Of a stretch of 64,000 nucleotides of DNA, positions 21,325 to 32,840 are shown one piece after another. The first letter of the stretch is position 1. Each line of letters begins with the position of its first letter. A program made the translations under genes and the position numbers. The stretch is from Isochrysis galbana (taxonomy: Eukaryota; Haptophyta; Isochrysidales; Isochrysidaceae), in NCBI GenBank assembly GCA_018136815.1, contig CM030941.1:1549582-1613581 (forward strand), read 5' to 3'. The notes beneath the pieces are model-generated. The model was not told the origin of the DNA and did no database searches. It saw only the letters and a list, made by a program, of their open reading frames with translations.

Positions 21325-21462
21325 TGTGACGAGCAGCATCGCCAGGATGGCACCGCCCATGCCCTCCTCCATGTGTTCGCAGAACCTGAAGGCTGGGGTC
21401 CGGATCTCCTCGTAGGTGCGGTGACCGAGTCGCTTGGCGATGAAGACAAAGTACTGGCCCAT
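21325..21462 (-). pseudogene. 5' part of the disrupted MGQY-type gene
   Basis: ATG at 21462 opens MGQYFVFIAKRLGHRTYEEI and continues through FRFCEHMEEGMGGAILAMLL to the insertion point. Together with 18743-19165 it would make 187 codons in one frame (46 + 141, no shift). The upstream sequence at 21535-21582 is shared with 877-925. Confidence 0.55.
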
Positions 21463-22085
21463 GTCGAAGGAGCGAGGAGGGTTGTGGAGGAGGAAGAGGA
21501 GAGTGAATCGGGGGAAGGAAGTCTGGGAGGCGCCCAGAGTTCCCCCGCGGAAAGAGTGAACGCACGGCGTGCACCTTTAAAGTAGAAGAAAAAGTTGGCG
21601 TTATGCGCACGCACGGCGGCAGCTAGGAGTAGCACAAGCAATCTGCCGCGCGAGTAGCGGTTAGTTTTTTAAGATTTTCTATATGGCGACCAATCATAAG
21701 ATTAGTGATAGAAGAGAGGTTATGAGAGGCCATTGCGAGACCAGTTTTCCTCTAAATAATATACGCGTTACGTACTTCAACTATAGCAAGTATGTGGCCA
21801 TACGGTCTAGGTCTAGGTGTGCTCCACCGGAATGACTAAAGGCAATGCGTGTGGGCCCAGCGTCAGCCCGGTCGCACTTCGCCGGTCGCAACGAATGGAG
21901 GTTGCCACTATCTCGAAGAACTATACATAGATGCGACCGATGCGTGAGACGACAAAGTAGACATTCATATTCAACAACCTCTGTTGTTTCCATGGACAAT
22001 TATTGAATGGCATGTGGTCCGTAGCACCATTGCGCAGTGGGCCGCAGTCTTATGAAGAGACAACCACGAGAGCTTAGCGCATGAA
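21463..22085. other. Intergenic, with an isolated hairpin
   Basis: Includes the shared segment 21535-21582 and the hairpin at 21690-21705. The remainder is the 3' flank of DHODH. No gene is recognised. Confidence 0.45.
21690..21705 (-). other. Isolated hairpin of the 5' terminal family
   Basis: Minus-strand arms CTAATC and GATTGG around TTAT, followed by TCGCCATA, which corresponds to TCGCCATGG in the copy at 695. The stem bases have changed on both sides with pairing kept. Confidence 0.6.
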
Positions 22086-23469
22086 TCACCACCAAGACTT
22101 CTTCCTCGTCAGCCGAGTGTCTGCACCGACAGCATCCTGAACGGATACATAGCCATCCTTCTCAAGCAGCTCAGCGAGTTCACGCTTAAGCCTGCGGCAT
22201 GCAAGGTAGTAATCACAACGAAATGGACCATGCGCATGGCCGCACTTTCGGGACATAGCAAGGCACGCCTGTGCCACGGACACACTGTTTGGTGAATGGC
22301 ATCCGGTCCAACAGTGCCTCAACTAGAGCAAAGTGCACATTGACCGATTGCGATCTTTGTCGTCTCGTGGAGCAGGCTCACCTGGCTACAAGTGTTGGCC
22401 CCTCGTACACCAATGAGGTGTAGAGCTGCACGGCGGAGGCGCCAGCACGGATCTTCTCGTACGCATCGGCGCCGCTGCCAATCCCACCAACACCAATTAA
22501 GGCGATCTTGCCCTCGGTCAATTTGTACATCTCTTGCAAGACAGCAGTAGATTTGCTCATTAGTGGAGCTCCGCTGAGCCCACCGATTTCATCCTTCAAC
22601 TTACTCTTGAGCGATTCTGGTCGAGAGATTGTTGTGTTAGAGACAATTATGCCATCAACTCTAGCCTTCAAAGCCACCTCAGCAATATCGGCGCATTCGC
22701 TCTTATCAACGTCAGGGGACATCTTCAGGACAAGTGGTGGTTGAGGGTGTGGAAGGTTGTCAACCTCTTTCCGTACTTCACGAAGCAGGTGGGACAGCTC
22801 TTCACGGCCTTGTAGGTTGCGCAAGCCAGGCGTATTGGGCGAAGAGACATTTATCACCAGGTAACCGGCGAAGGGTCCGAGCGAGCGCACCCCGGCGCAA
22901 TAGTCAGCCGCCGCATCCTCAGAAGTCTTGTTCTTGCCAAGGTTGATGCCCAGAAGTCTTCCAGCCGGTATGGTCTTGGCTGCGAGCGAGAGACGAGCAA
23001 CGGCAGCCTCATGACCGCACGAATTGAAGCCGTATCGATTGATGACGGCGCGGTCCTCTTCAAGCCGAAACACGCGCGGTCTATGATTGCCGGGCTGTGG
23101 CTTTGGTGTGATTGATCCAACTTCCACCGACCCAAACCCCATCGACAACAGGTTGCCGATCGCCTCTCCGTCCTTATCAAAGCCTGCAGCAAGCCCGATT
23201 GGGTTATCGACGACATGTCCCCACAGATGGGTCTGCAACACACCTGGATCAGGTCTCTTCTGCTGTGGCAAGAGCCCAAAGCGACCAGCAAGCACGCCAG
23301 CACGATGAGCGCTCTCTGGATCGACTAGCTTGAGAGCGGGGCGGACGAAGCGGCTGTAGAAAATCTCCAAGTTGTCATCCTCAACGTCAAGCTTCAGTAC
23401 CGATCCACCCATCGCGACTCCCAATGCCGCGCTCGCAGCTGCCGCTCGCAGTCCGATCCGGTGCATCAT
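22086..23469 (-). CDS. DHODH: Dihydroorotate dehydrogenase (quinone), class 2, mitochondrial
   Basis: Two exons: 23469-22382 (donor GTGAGC) and 22191-22086 (after GCCGCAG), joining AG/G to give ARLKRELAELLEKDGY. The protein has 397 residues. The N-terminus (MMHRIGLRAAAASAALGVA) looks like a mitochondrial presequence with a short hydrophobic anchor, as in animal and plant enzymes. Core motifs are NPIGLAAGFDKDGEAIGNLL, FGSVEVGSITPKPQPGN, RPRVFRLEEDRAVINRYGFN, LGINLGKNK, YLVINVSSPNTPGLRNLQ, PLVLKMSPDV, VSNTTISRP, GGLSGAPL and IALIGVGGIGSGADAYEKI. The NVSSPNT serine is the class-2 catalytic base. It oxidises dihydroorotate to orotate in pyrimidine synthesis with ubiquinone as acceptor, on the inner mitochondrial membrane. 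Confidence 0.96.
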
Positions 23470-23607
23470 GCCTGGCGCGCGAGCGACCCCGGAGGGTGGG
23501 GGGGACGGGCCAGGTAGGGACGTCAAAGTTTTCCTGCGCAGGGGGAGGGGTCTCCTGTTTGGCCCCAGCCCACGGGGGCCCTGTGATTAATAGCAATATC
23601 GTCTAGA

Positions 23608-23850
23608 CCAATAGGGCGGTCAAACAGGGGCTTTTTAACTATTTGTAAGGGTTGGGCTGCATTTCTTGACCGTGGCGCGAGGCCCAATAAAAAAGCTCCA
23701 GGGGGGGGCACCTGCCGCCACGAAAATCTTCGCTAAGAAATGGTGCGATTCGCCCCCCCCTCTCCCCCTCCGTCACGCGCGCTCACGCTCTACCCGTAAA
23801 GAATGGGCGGTCGCGCCCGCGGGGGGATCGGTTGCTTTATATCTAAGCTA
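23608..23850 (+). repeat. Dispersed ~245-bp repeat
   Basis: Starts TAGGGCGGTCAAACAGGGGC and ends near GGGGGGATCGGTTGCTTTAT. A second copy is at 37457-37700 with the same borders and over 80% identity by eye. The first 15 bases also occur at 16180. No coding capacity. Confidence 0.8.
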
Positions 23851-23994
23851 CATTCGGCATTTGATTCCCGCCCGATGCAGCGCCATGTCGGGCTGCCGAC
23901 AGTCCGACCATCCCCTGACCCTCTGGCATCATGGCCCGCGCAGCCCACCCACCCACCCAGCTCCTCACAGCGCGCGCCTAGATGTGAAAGACAG

Positions 23995-25465
23995 AAACAG
24001 TTTTTTTTTCGGAGGCCAAAAACAGTGTTTTTCACTGTTTTTCAAACGCCCTCCGTTTTTGCCACTGTTTTTTTAGAGCGGGGCTGGGGCTGGGGGCCGC
24101 CCGCGCGCGGCGCGCGCGAGCGCGACGTGCGCGCGGGACCAGGCGCGCGAGCGCGGCGTGCGCGCAGGACCGCGGCCACCACCACCCGCACGCGCGCGGA
24201 TCGCGACGCGTGCGTGGGCTTGGGGTTGAACACCGATAGCGGCTCGCCATGGTTGTCACGATGGAGTATTCGGCGCATAAGTTCTCGTCCCGGGGACATT
24301 CTCTCACTGCGGATGATGAGGAGGCCCTTGACGTAGAGATGGGGAGGAAGGTAAAAGCAATTGTGCTTGATGAGGAGGGCTTTTGGAAACCTCTCACAAC
24401 AGTTCTCCATGTGGCCATGCCTCTCGTCAAGCTTCTCCGTTTGCTAGACAGCAACACTTTTTGCATGGGCAAGGTGTATGACCGCATGTTCACAATTGGG
24501 CAACGGATCGAATCAATGCAAGGTAAGGTCCCATGGTGCAAGGACTTGGCAAAAATTCACGCCGAACGCTGGGAGTATCTACACTCGCCAATGCACGCTG
24601 AGGCATATGCTTTGGAGCCTCAATTCATGAACACGGTGGGTGATTTGGATGAGGCCACCACCGATGGTCTGCACGTCATTTTTGACCGCTTGTGTTTGCG
24701 CGATACAATCCTTGCCGCTGCCAACCAAGACGAGGCTTGGCGGAAATATACCTATTCGACTCCTGAGGTGGTTCAACGAGTGGCACAAGTTGAGCGAGAA
24801 TTTGTCGTCTTCCAAAGTTGCCAAGGCGCCTTCTCTCGACCATCTGCACTCGAAAACGCGAAGGAGATGGAGCCGTCTCAATGGTGGACCATCTATGGCA
24901 AGCATGTTCCGTTGCTTGCTTCTTTGGCGCAACATGTCCTTTCACAACCAGCAGTTGCGTCTGCTGCTGAACGCAATTGGTCAGTGTACGGACAGATTCA
25001 CACTCAACATCGGTCGAGTATGAGCCATCATGTCGCGGACAAGCTTGTCTATTGTCACGAAACTATGCATGTGCAGTTGCGCGTGCAAAGCGCTCAATGG
25101 TCTCCCGATGTTGCAAAGTGGGACAGCGACGACGACAGTGACGGCGAAGACGATTGGCTTGCTGATGAGTCTATTACTCCAAGTGAGGAGATGGTCCGTC
25201 AGCTACTTGTCTAACGTCTAACTAAGTACTAAGTTTGGATATTGATTGTTGATTGGGAAGAGCAAGTGACAAGTGAGCCATGAATATTAATTAATACATG
25301 CGCGCACACACGCACACATGCACCCACCACCGCGCACGGCGCTGTCACGAGTGGGCGCACCCCCGTACCCCGTACCCCGTACAAACACGGTACCTAAAAC
25401 GGAGTGGATTTGAAACACGGTAAAAACGGGCTGTTTTTGGCCTCCGTAGAAACACGGCAAACACG
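23995..25465 (+). mobile_element. hAT DNA transposon, near complete
   Basis: The transposase fragment (24249-25214) lies between two inverted copies of a ~65-bp motif: left CGGAGGCCAAAAACAG with following GTTTTTC blocks and CCTCCGTTTTTGCC (24010-24075), and right, on the minus strand, CGGAGGCCAAAAACAGCCCG to CACTCCGTTTTAGGTACC (25446-25390). The outermost ends and target duplication cannot be fixed by eye. Confidence 0.7.
24249..25214 (+). CDS. hAT family transposase, C-terminal two thirds
   Basis: 321 codons from the ATG at 24249. The order is a helical region with EEGFWKPLTTVLHVAMPLVK and LRLLDSNTFCMGKVYDRM, then QWWTIYGKHVPLLASLAQHV and the dimerisation motif SAAERNWSVYGQIHTQHRSS, ending in an acidic tail. 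These are the later parts of hAT transposases: the W..YG...P.L...A..vLs...S.aaerN pattern is typical. The N-terminal BED zinc finger and first catalytic Asp are not visible, so the copy is probably truncated or has an undetected first exon. The flanking terminal repeats suggest recent mobility. Confidence 0.85.
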   Translation: MVVTMEYSAHKFSSRGHSLTADDEEALDVEMGRKVKAIVLDEEGFWKPLTTVLHVAMPLVKLLRLLDSNTFCMGKVYDRMFTIGQRIESMQGKVPWCKDLAKIHAERWEYLHSPMHAEAYALEPQFMNTVGDLDEATTDGLHVIFDRLCLRDTILAAANQDEAWRKYTYSTPEVVQRVAQVEREFVVFQSCQGAFSRPSALENAKEMEPSQWWTIYGKHVPLLASLAQHVLSQPAVASAAERNWSVYGQIHTQHRSSMSHHVADKLVYCHETMHVQLRVQSAQWSPDVAKWDSDDDSDGEDDWLADESITPSEEMVRQLLV

Positions 25466-25980
25466 GGTTTCCCACCTAGCCCCCCCCCCCCCATGGGCAA
25501 ACCAAGTATAAACTTAGTTGATAGGATCACAGGAAGAAGGGAGTAGCAAACACTCGACCATGAATATGAATACCAAATACCAAAGAACAAGAACAAGGAA
25601 GTAGCCAGCATCAAGCATCCGGCTTGCCTAGGTACATCCTCAAGACCCTCAATCAAGCATCTAGACTCTTTATCTTTAAGACTGGCATTTTTTGCAAGCT
25701 TCCAGACTTCTCAAGTCTACCAGCTACTCCATGGCTACGCTGTGGTCTGTGGTAAGATAGGTAAAGTGCACGCCGCCGTGCTCGCACTGAGGACTGAGGC
25801 TTCCCGTGAATCCCCAGAGTACAATATTTGTCTTCTGTTTCTCAGTTTCCCGCCTTCGGCTCCTTCCGAGGCAGCACGCACCCCGGCCTCTACGCCCGAG
25901 CGCCGCCACGCGCGGGCCTAGCGCTCTCGGGCGAGTGCACACTCGCATCGTTGACACGGGTGGGTCGGTACGCAGCAGAC
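25466..25980. other. Solo element end and RAD54B upstream region
   Basis: 25478-25520 is a lone 5' terminus of a retroelement (hairpin plus ATGGGG G-run) abutting the hAT end. The rest is the 5' region of the next gene. TTTGTCTTCTGTTTCTCAG ending at 25845 looks like a splice acceptor, so an untranslated or short coding exon may lie upstream. Confidence 0.45.
25500..25520 (-). other. 5' terminal hairpin, TTAT loop
   Basis: Minus-strand arms AACTAAGT and ACTTGGTT (one G-U) around TTAT, followed by TGCCCATGGGG. Confidence 0.8.
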
Positions 25981-28872
25981 ATGTATCGACGTCCTCTACA
26001 CCCGAATGCTGCCAGGACTGCGCATCCACACCGGCATATTACGGCTTGTCCCACGAGGGAGTCCAGCAGTGTTCACGGCTGCAGCAGTGGCAATGGCCCG
26101 TCCTTGGCACAGACCGAGTGCTCCAGAGAGATCTTCTCCACAATTTTCTCCAACCCACGTAGAAAGAAAGACATGTCACAGGATGGCTTTGTAGTCAAGG
26201 TTGTTGGTGTGCGCGTCGCGCTTTATGACGAGAGGGGCAAGCAGATTACTCACCGCATCTGGCGCCAGGATGACAATGCTCTTTCAGTCGGGACCCGTAC
26301 ACTACTTGGGGGGTTGGAATGCGAGCTTCTCGAGGTTGTCAATCCAAAGTCATTTGATTCAATCACTTCAGACGACGCCCCTGCTGTCGGTCACACAGCA
26401 AGCGAGATCAGCGGTCATGAGAAGCTCAAGTCTGGCACAGCACTGCCACAAGCCCGGCACGCTCTGCAAGTTAGTGATGGCCTCTCAACAGAGCAAATCA
26501 TTCATTCGGACCAGCCGGTGACATTGCCTGCCCTAAACGCGCGAAGGAACCAACCACAACAACAGCCGGGAGCAGAGTCCCGTCGCGCATTCGAAGCGAG
26601 TGTTCGTGGCTTGACCCTCCGGCGCGGAGTTCCACGCGGCCCAGAACCTCTTGTGGATCCATCATGCGCACCTCCAGGGGCGTTGCTGCTCAATGCCGGT
26701 GAACTAAACGCCGTCCCCGTATTTGTTGATGCATTTTTGGCGAGGCAGATGCGGCAGCATCAGAAGGAAGGAGTCCAATTCATGTATGATTGCATCATGG
26801 GCAGACGGACGTCCAATCTTGGCCAGCCCACTAATGGCTGCATTCTTGCACATTGCATGGGTCTAGGTAAGTCACTGCAAGCCCTTGCTCTCGTGCACAC
26901 GATATTGAAGCAGGGCCCTTCAGGGACGCCACTAATTCGGAAGGCAGTGATTGCATGCCCGGCATCCCTCGTAAACACCTGGGCTGCAGAGTGTCACAAA
27001 TGGTTAGGACCTGCGCGGCTCAAGCCAACGTTACTGCCGCATGGAAGGAGTGTTGCGCAAGTAGCAGCTCGGGAGTTTACCGTGTGCCGACCCCAGACCC
27101 TCCTGATCGCTGGGTATGAGACCTTACGTGCCCACGCCCAGGAGCTGACGCAAGCGGACATCGGCTTGGTCGTCTGCGATGAAGGCCATCGCCTGAAGAA
27201 TGCTGCAGGCAGTCAGACGAGCGATGCACTGCGCAACATCGGAAAGGAATGTCCTGGCATTGGTGGGGTGTGCAAGCGAGTGGTGCTCACTGGCACGCCG
27301 ATTCAGAACGACCTCGAGGAGCTCTGGGCTATGTGTGACTTTGCCGCACCTGGCATGCTACCACCCTTGGCGGAGTTCCGATCCATGTATGTCTCGCCGA
27401 TCAACATTGCGAGGAGGCCGGATGCCTCGGAATTTGAGCTTGAGCTTGCCGGGCAGTCCCGGCAGCAATTAAAAATAGCAACAGAGCCATTCATGCAGTG
27501 GCGCGACCGCTCTGTTCTTGATAGCTTGCTCCCGGCGCGGCATGAACTTGTTCTCTGTTGTCGACTTACACCCTTCCAACGATTGCGCTACACCCAAGTG
27601 CTTTCTGGCCTCCAATTGGACGGCAACGATGGCGTGGAGCACCTTGCCGCCATCATGCGCCTGCGTGCAATTTGCAGCAACGGTGGCGATCCGCAGTCAG
27701 AGTGTGACGTGCCGGGATTGGATGCTGCGATTGAAGACACCGGGAAGCTCGCTGTACTGATTCACCTTCTCCCTCAAATGGCGGAGCATGGTGACCGAAT
27801 GGTCATCGTCTGCCAATTTCAGAGGTCAATGGATTTGTTGGAGGATCGTCTTTCAGCGATTGGCTTGGGGTCCGTTCGCGTCGACGGCAGAGTCTCGGCA
27901 GAGAAGAGACAACAGCTTGTCGACCGCTTCAACTCCCCTAATTCTCGAGAAAGTGTATTTCTCCTGGCCACGCGAGCAGGCGGAACTGGATTCAACCTAA
28001 CATCCGCAAATCGGCTCATTCTCTTCGACCCGGACTGGAACCCTGCAGCTGATCAGCAAGCCATGGCACGTGTCTTTCGCGACGGACAGAAGAGAGACGT
28101 AATCATATGGAGGTTGTTGAGCGCCGGGACGATCGAAGAGAAGATGTTGCAACGTCAATTGGTCAAAAGTGAACTCGCCAGATCCGTTAGCGCCCATCAA
28201 TCTAAGATTGTCCAGGACGATGTGGGGGGGGAAAGTAGGGCCTCGGACAGCAAATTCAGCCCACAAGAGCTGAAGGCTATTTTCTCCTACGACCCACAAG
28301 CACGGTGCGAAACGCTCGAGCTTCTGCTACGCTCAGCGGGCCAGGCCGCGGAGGTGGTCACCCGCATGACGGGCACTGAATGGCTCGATTCCCTCACAGA
28401 TGGCGACTTGCGGGATGCTGTGCTCTCCACCCCCAAGTTGAGCGACTTGCTCACATACGCGTGTGATGCAAAGCAACTTCAAGCATCATCGATAGACAGT
28501 GAGGGCGCTCGGTCGTGTGCCTCTCAAATGGCCGGAGCCCATCCTGCTTCCACTTCCTTAGAGGCTGAGAAAGGCTCACCCATATCATCATCCATGGACT
28601 TAGAGAAAGCGCAGCCGGATCTATCTTCGATGTCTCGCACCTCACCTAATGATAGTGAATTGCGACGTTTCAAATTAGTGGAGGAGGGTAATAATGCGCA
28701 CTGCTTCCATGTCGATATCTCCAAAGCAAAGAAAATGGTCGAGGACGACTTACTAGAGAAGCGACGAGAGTCTTGGGATGGTGCCCAAAAGAAATCTTCA
28801 ATGGTGCAACCCATAAAGCGTCGGCGACGGGTCATCATTGTGGATTCAGGTGAGGAGGACGCAGAGTGCTAG
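25981..28872 (+). CDS. RAD54B: RAD54B/Rdh54-like SNF2 DNA translocase
   Basis: 963 residues from the ATG at 25981; the frame is open upstream without ATG. The N-terminal block FSNPRRKKDMSQDGFVVKVV to LGGLECELLEVV matches the RAD54B/Rdh54 N-terminal module (KKHKxWEGDGxLxVKG in family members). The SNF2 core follows: QMRQHQKEGVQFMYDCIMG, Walker A HCMGLGKS, IACPASLVNTWAAECHKWLG, DEGHRLKN, RVVLTGTPIQNDLEELWAMC, CCRLTPFQRLRYTQVL, DRMVIVCQFQRSMDLLEDRL, VFLLATRAGGTGFNLTSANR, FDPDWNPAADQQAMARVFRD and GTIEEKMLQRQ. It should act in homologous recombination and remodel Rad51 filaments in the nucleus. Oddities: Walker A reads AHCMGLGKS instead of ADEMGLGKT, and a ~200-residue low-complexity Ser/acidic tail ends in a basic KRRRR cluster, a possible nuclear localisation signal. 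Confidence 0.9.
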   Translation: MYRRPLHPNAARTAHPHRHITACPTRESSSVHGCSSGNGPSLAQTECSREIFSTIFSNPRRKKDMSQDGFVVKVVGVRVALYDERGKQITHRIWRQDDNALSVGTRTLLGGLECELLEVVNPKSFDSITSDDAPAVGHTASEISGHEKLKSGTALPQARHALQVSDGLSTEQIIHSDQPVTLPALNARRNQPQQQPGAESRRAFEASVRGLTLRRGVPRGPEPLVDPSCAPPGALLLNAGELNAVPVFVDAFLARQMRQHQKEGVQFMYDCIMGRRTSNLGQPTNGCILAHCMGLGKSLQALALVHTILKQGPSGTPLIRKAVIACPASLVNTWAAECHKWLGPARLKPTLLPHGRSVAQVAAREFTVCRPQTLLIAGYETLRAHAQELTQADIGLVVCDEGHRLKNAAGSQTSDALRNIGKECPGIGGVCKRVVLTGTPIQNDLEELWAMCDFAAPGMLPPLAEFRSMYVSPINIARRPDASEFELELAGQSRQQLKIATEPFMQWRDRSVLDSLLPARHELVLCCRLTPFQRLRYTQVLSGLQLDGNDGVEHLAAIMRLRAICSNGGDPQSECDVPGLDAAIEDTGKLAVLIHLLPQMAEHGDRMVIVCQFQRSMDLLEDRLSAIGLGSVRVDGRVSAEKRQQLVDRFNSPNSRESVFLLATRAGGTGFNLTSANRLILFDPDWNPAADQQAMARVFRDGQKRDVIIWRLLSAGTIEEKMLQRQLVKSELARSVSAHQSKIVQDDVGGESRASDSKFSPQELKAIFSYDPQARCETLELLLRSAGQAAEVVTRMTGTEWLDSLTDGDLRDAVLSTPKLSDLLTYACDAKQLQASSIDSEGARSCASQMAGAHPASTSLEAEKGSPISSSMDLEKAQPDLSSMSRTSPNDSELRRFKLVEEGNNAHCFHVDISKAKKMVEDDLLEKRRESWDGAQKKSSMVQPIKRRRRVIIVDSGEEDAEC

Positions 28873-29271
28873 CAGCGATCTATTGTCTGCGCGAGAAGCG
28901 TTTGTGATGTACGAACACTAGCCCAAGGTAATACTAGTACATTTTACTCCAACATACAGCCCTCTTGAGTGCATGATTATTTTGATTATGATGTTCGTAA
29001 TATGCTCAACTCTCGATAATACTTATTTCGTACTCACAGAATAAATCACATGCTGGAGACTCGCACAATTACATCCACAAAGACAAACATCATTCATTCA
29101 CACGCCCATGCCGCGCATGCACAAGCAACCAGCTGTCGATCCCTCCCATTTCCCCGCTATCTGAGGCACGGGGTTCAGAAAGTGCTCCTCGCAAATAGCC
29201 CCTGAGCGCAAGCCCTACGCAATGAAGCGAGGACAGCGGGCGAGCTGTGGATCAGGGTATGCTCCGGGCAC
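28873..29271. other. Intergenic between convergent RAD54B and AHCY
   Basis: About 400 bp, AT-richer than the surroundings, presumably holding both 3' UTRs. No gene is seen. Confidence 0.6.
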
Positions 29272-30884
<1,613 letters not shown>

Positions 30885-31089
30885 CTTGAACGGTGTGCCT
30901 GCGCGCGCGGAGCGAACGAGGTTGAGCGTGGGTGGAGTGGGTGCGGCGCGATGGCGAGCGTGCGCGCGGCGGCACTGACGTTGTGGAGAGAAGGAGGGTC
31001 GGGTGGGAGCGAGAGGGGTGGGGGGTGGGGGGCGCGGCGTACGTGGAGAGGGCGGGAGGATCTCCAGGGCGGGGCGCGAGGAGAGGGAA

Positions 31090-31240
31090 GGGGAGAGAGG
31101 GAAGGGGAGAGAGGGGGGGGGGGGGGGAGGCCGTGCCCGCCCCCGCTCGCCCCCCCCCCCCCCCCCGGGCGCCCGCCGAGCGCGATGTGCGGGGGGGGGG
31201 GGGGGGGCGGAGGGGGGGGAGAGAGAGAGAGAGGGCCACA
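31090..31240. repeat. Long G-run, C-run, G-run cluster
   Basis: Homopolymer-like tracts of about 16 G (31111-31127), 18 C (31150-31168) and 18 G (31189-31207), separated by short GC-rich spacers, then GA repeats. They lie about 200-350 bp upstream of the AHCY start and can form both hairpins and G-quadruplexes. Confidence 0.8.
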
Positions 31241-31551
31241 CGCTGCGGAGCGGAATCCTCCCCTCCTCTCTCGTCCCTCTCGCCGAGGCGACGTCGTTCG
31301 GCGACCTTCCGACTCCCGCAAGACTTCTTTTGTATAGCATTCCTGCCATACAAAGCGAGACGAGGCCGAGCGTCCCCCCCCCTTCACTCCCCTCCCTCCC
31401 TCCCCCCCACCGCGCCCGCCCGCCTCCCGCACTCCCGCCAACGCGCGCGGCCCTGCGGCCGCCCGTACGGCACACCTCTCTCAGCCTCACCCATCGGCGT
31501 GCAAGCGGCAGAGTACGTGCTGCGGTGTGCATCGTGGACAGAGCGCGACAA

Positions 31552-31800
31552 ATGCATGCCGAATCAAAGGCTGAATTCACAGAGAAGGCCCACATCCGCT
31601 CTGGAGGACTGGTGCCAGGACGCGTGCCGGCACCTGCCGTAGTGCCTCAGCCACTCAGAAGAGCGGGATCGTCTCGGGTCTCGTACTTGACGGACGAACA
31701 AAAGGATGCCCTGAACCGAAAGTACGGGAAGATCAGTCCTCCCACAGCTGCAGAAATGAGCGAGGTTGTCGCCTCTGGGGCGAACTGTAAGATGCAATGA
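31552..31800 (+). CDS. Small unknown gene, possibly the first coding exon
   Basis: 82 codons from the ATG at 31552 with a composition like a real protein: [20 protein letters not shown], then [20 protein letters not shown]. The final sense codons contain a consensus donor (AACTGTAAGA, GT at 31787). Splicing from 31786 to an acceptor such as CACTCTCAG at 31880 would keep the frame open through GAMVARTNLDKAVTPTMDEV, where another donor-like GTGTATGT follows. No family is recognised. It is divergent from AHCY and could share its promoter region. Confidence 0.45.
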   Translation: MHAESKAEFTEKAHIRSGGLVPGRVPAPAVVPQPLRRAGSSRVSYLTDEQKDALNRKYGKISPPTAAEMSEVVASGANCKMQ

Positions 31801-32355
31801 AATAGACATAGACCCATGCATACGGAGGCATCCTCGTTCACACCGACGCTTTCATATCACCAGCGTCTTCCTCACTCTCAGCTGCCTGTCCCCTCTTGGG
31901 ATGTGGCGCCATGGTGGCTCGGACGAATCTCGACAAAGCCGTCACACCGACCATGGATGAGGTGTATGTATGTTTTGGGGTTTTGCACCAAATGTGCACT
32001 TTCTGTATGTTGTGATGTGGCATTTGGACCAGTATGAGAAGTGTGTTATGCACCACGCTGCGTGCGTCAGACTATCCTCGCTATGTTTTCGCGTCCGTGG
32101 TCTTCACTTGCTGATGTTATGTACTAGTATCAACGTACGCAGCGTGCACAGTGTGTGTTGTTTGTGCAATAGTAGCAGCATTCGTACATGAGTATGGTCT
32201 TAGCGATACGGCAAGAGAGCCGTTGTCATGATCTCGGTCAACGCCCAGCGCGAACCGATTCAAGAAAACCTTCCGAATGTATAAACGTGCGCGTATGCAT
32301 GTAAATTAAGCTAAAGCTAGAATGAATAACGTGAACGTGAGCTACTAACTACAAC
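31801..32355. other. Intergenic or later exons of the small gene
   Basis: AT-richer than average. The possible second exon at 31881-31960 lies here. Nothing else is recognised. Confidence 0.4.
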
Positions 32356-32470
32356 TACTAAAAAACCTTATAATATTCTTACCGCACTCGCGGCGAATGG
32401 AACCACTACCTACTTTCTACACCCCCACTCCCCCGGCCCTTCTCCCCCCGCCATCAGGCGGCTCCCCCCG
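32356..32470 (-). mobile_element. LINE 3' tail fragment
   Basis: Minus-strand sequence ends GCGGTAAGAATATTATAAGG and a T-run. A similar tail is at 43905-43990. Confidence 0.5.
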
Positions 32471-32499
32471 TACACTACTAGGGGGATAGGGGTGACCCT

Positions 32500-32840
32500 G
32501 CCGCCCTGCCGGCCTCCTGGGGACCTGAAGAGGGGCCGCAGGCGCGCGCCATGGGCGCCCGCCGCAGGGAAGAGAGGAGGAAAGGGGAAGAGGGAGGGGA
32601 GGGGGGAGCGGCAGCTCTCCCCTCCGGCAGAAACGTGTCTTCTCGCCCCGTTTGGGTAAGAGAAGACGGGGGCGCCAGAGCCAGGAGGGAAGGGCCGCGG
32701 CTCGCCGCGGCCACTCGCCTCGGCGAGGAGAGATTAGCGCTCCTGGGCCCCTATTCACGAGTGACCCCCCCCCCCCCTGCGTTGCTTTTACCCGAAAGGG
32801 GTTTTCCCCCAGCGTGGACTCGAGGAGAGGACGCGCTGGG
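32500..32840 (+). mobile_element. Non-autonomous retroelement fragment
   Basis: Same 340-bp GC-rich block as 10787-11060, 44535-44890 (minus) and 47160-47530, including GGGCCGCAGGCGCGCGCCAT and the end GGGGTTTTCCCCCAGCGTGG. Confidence 0.85.
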
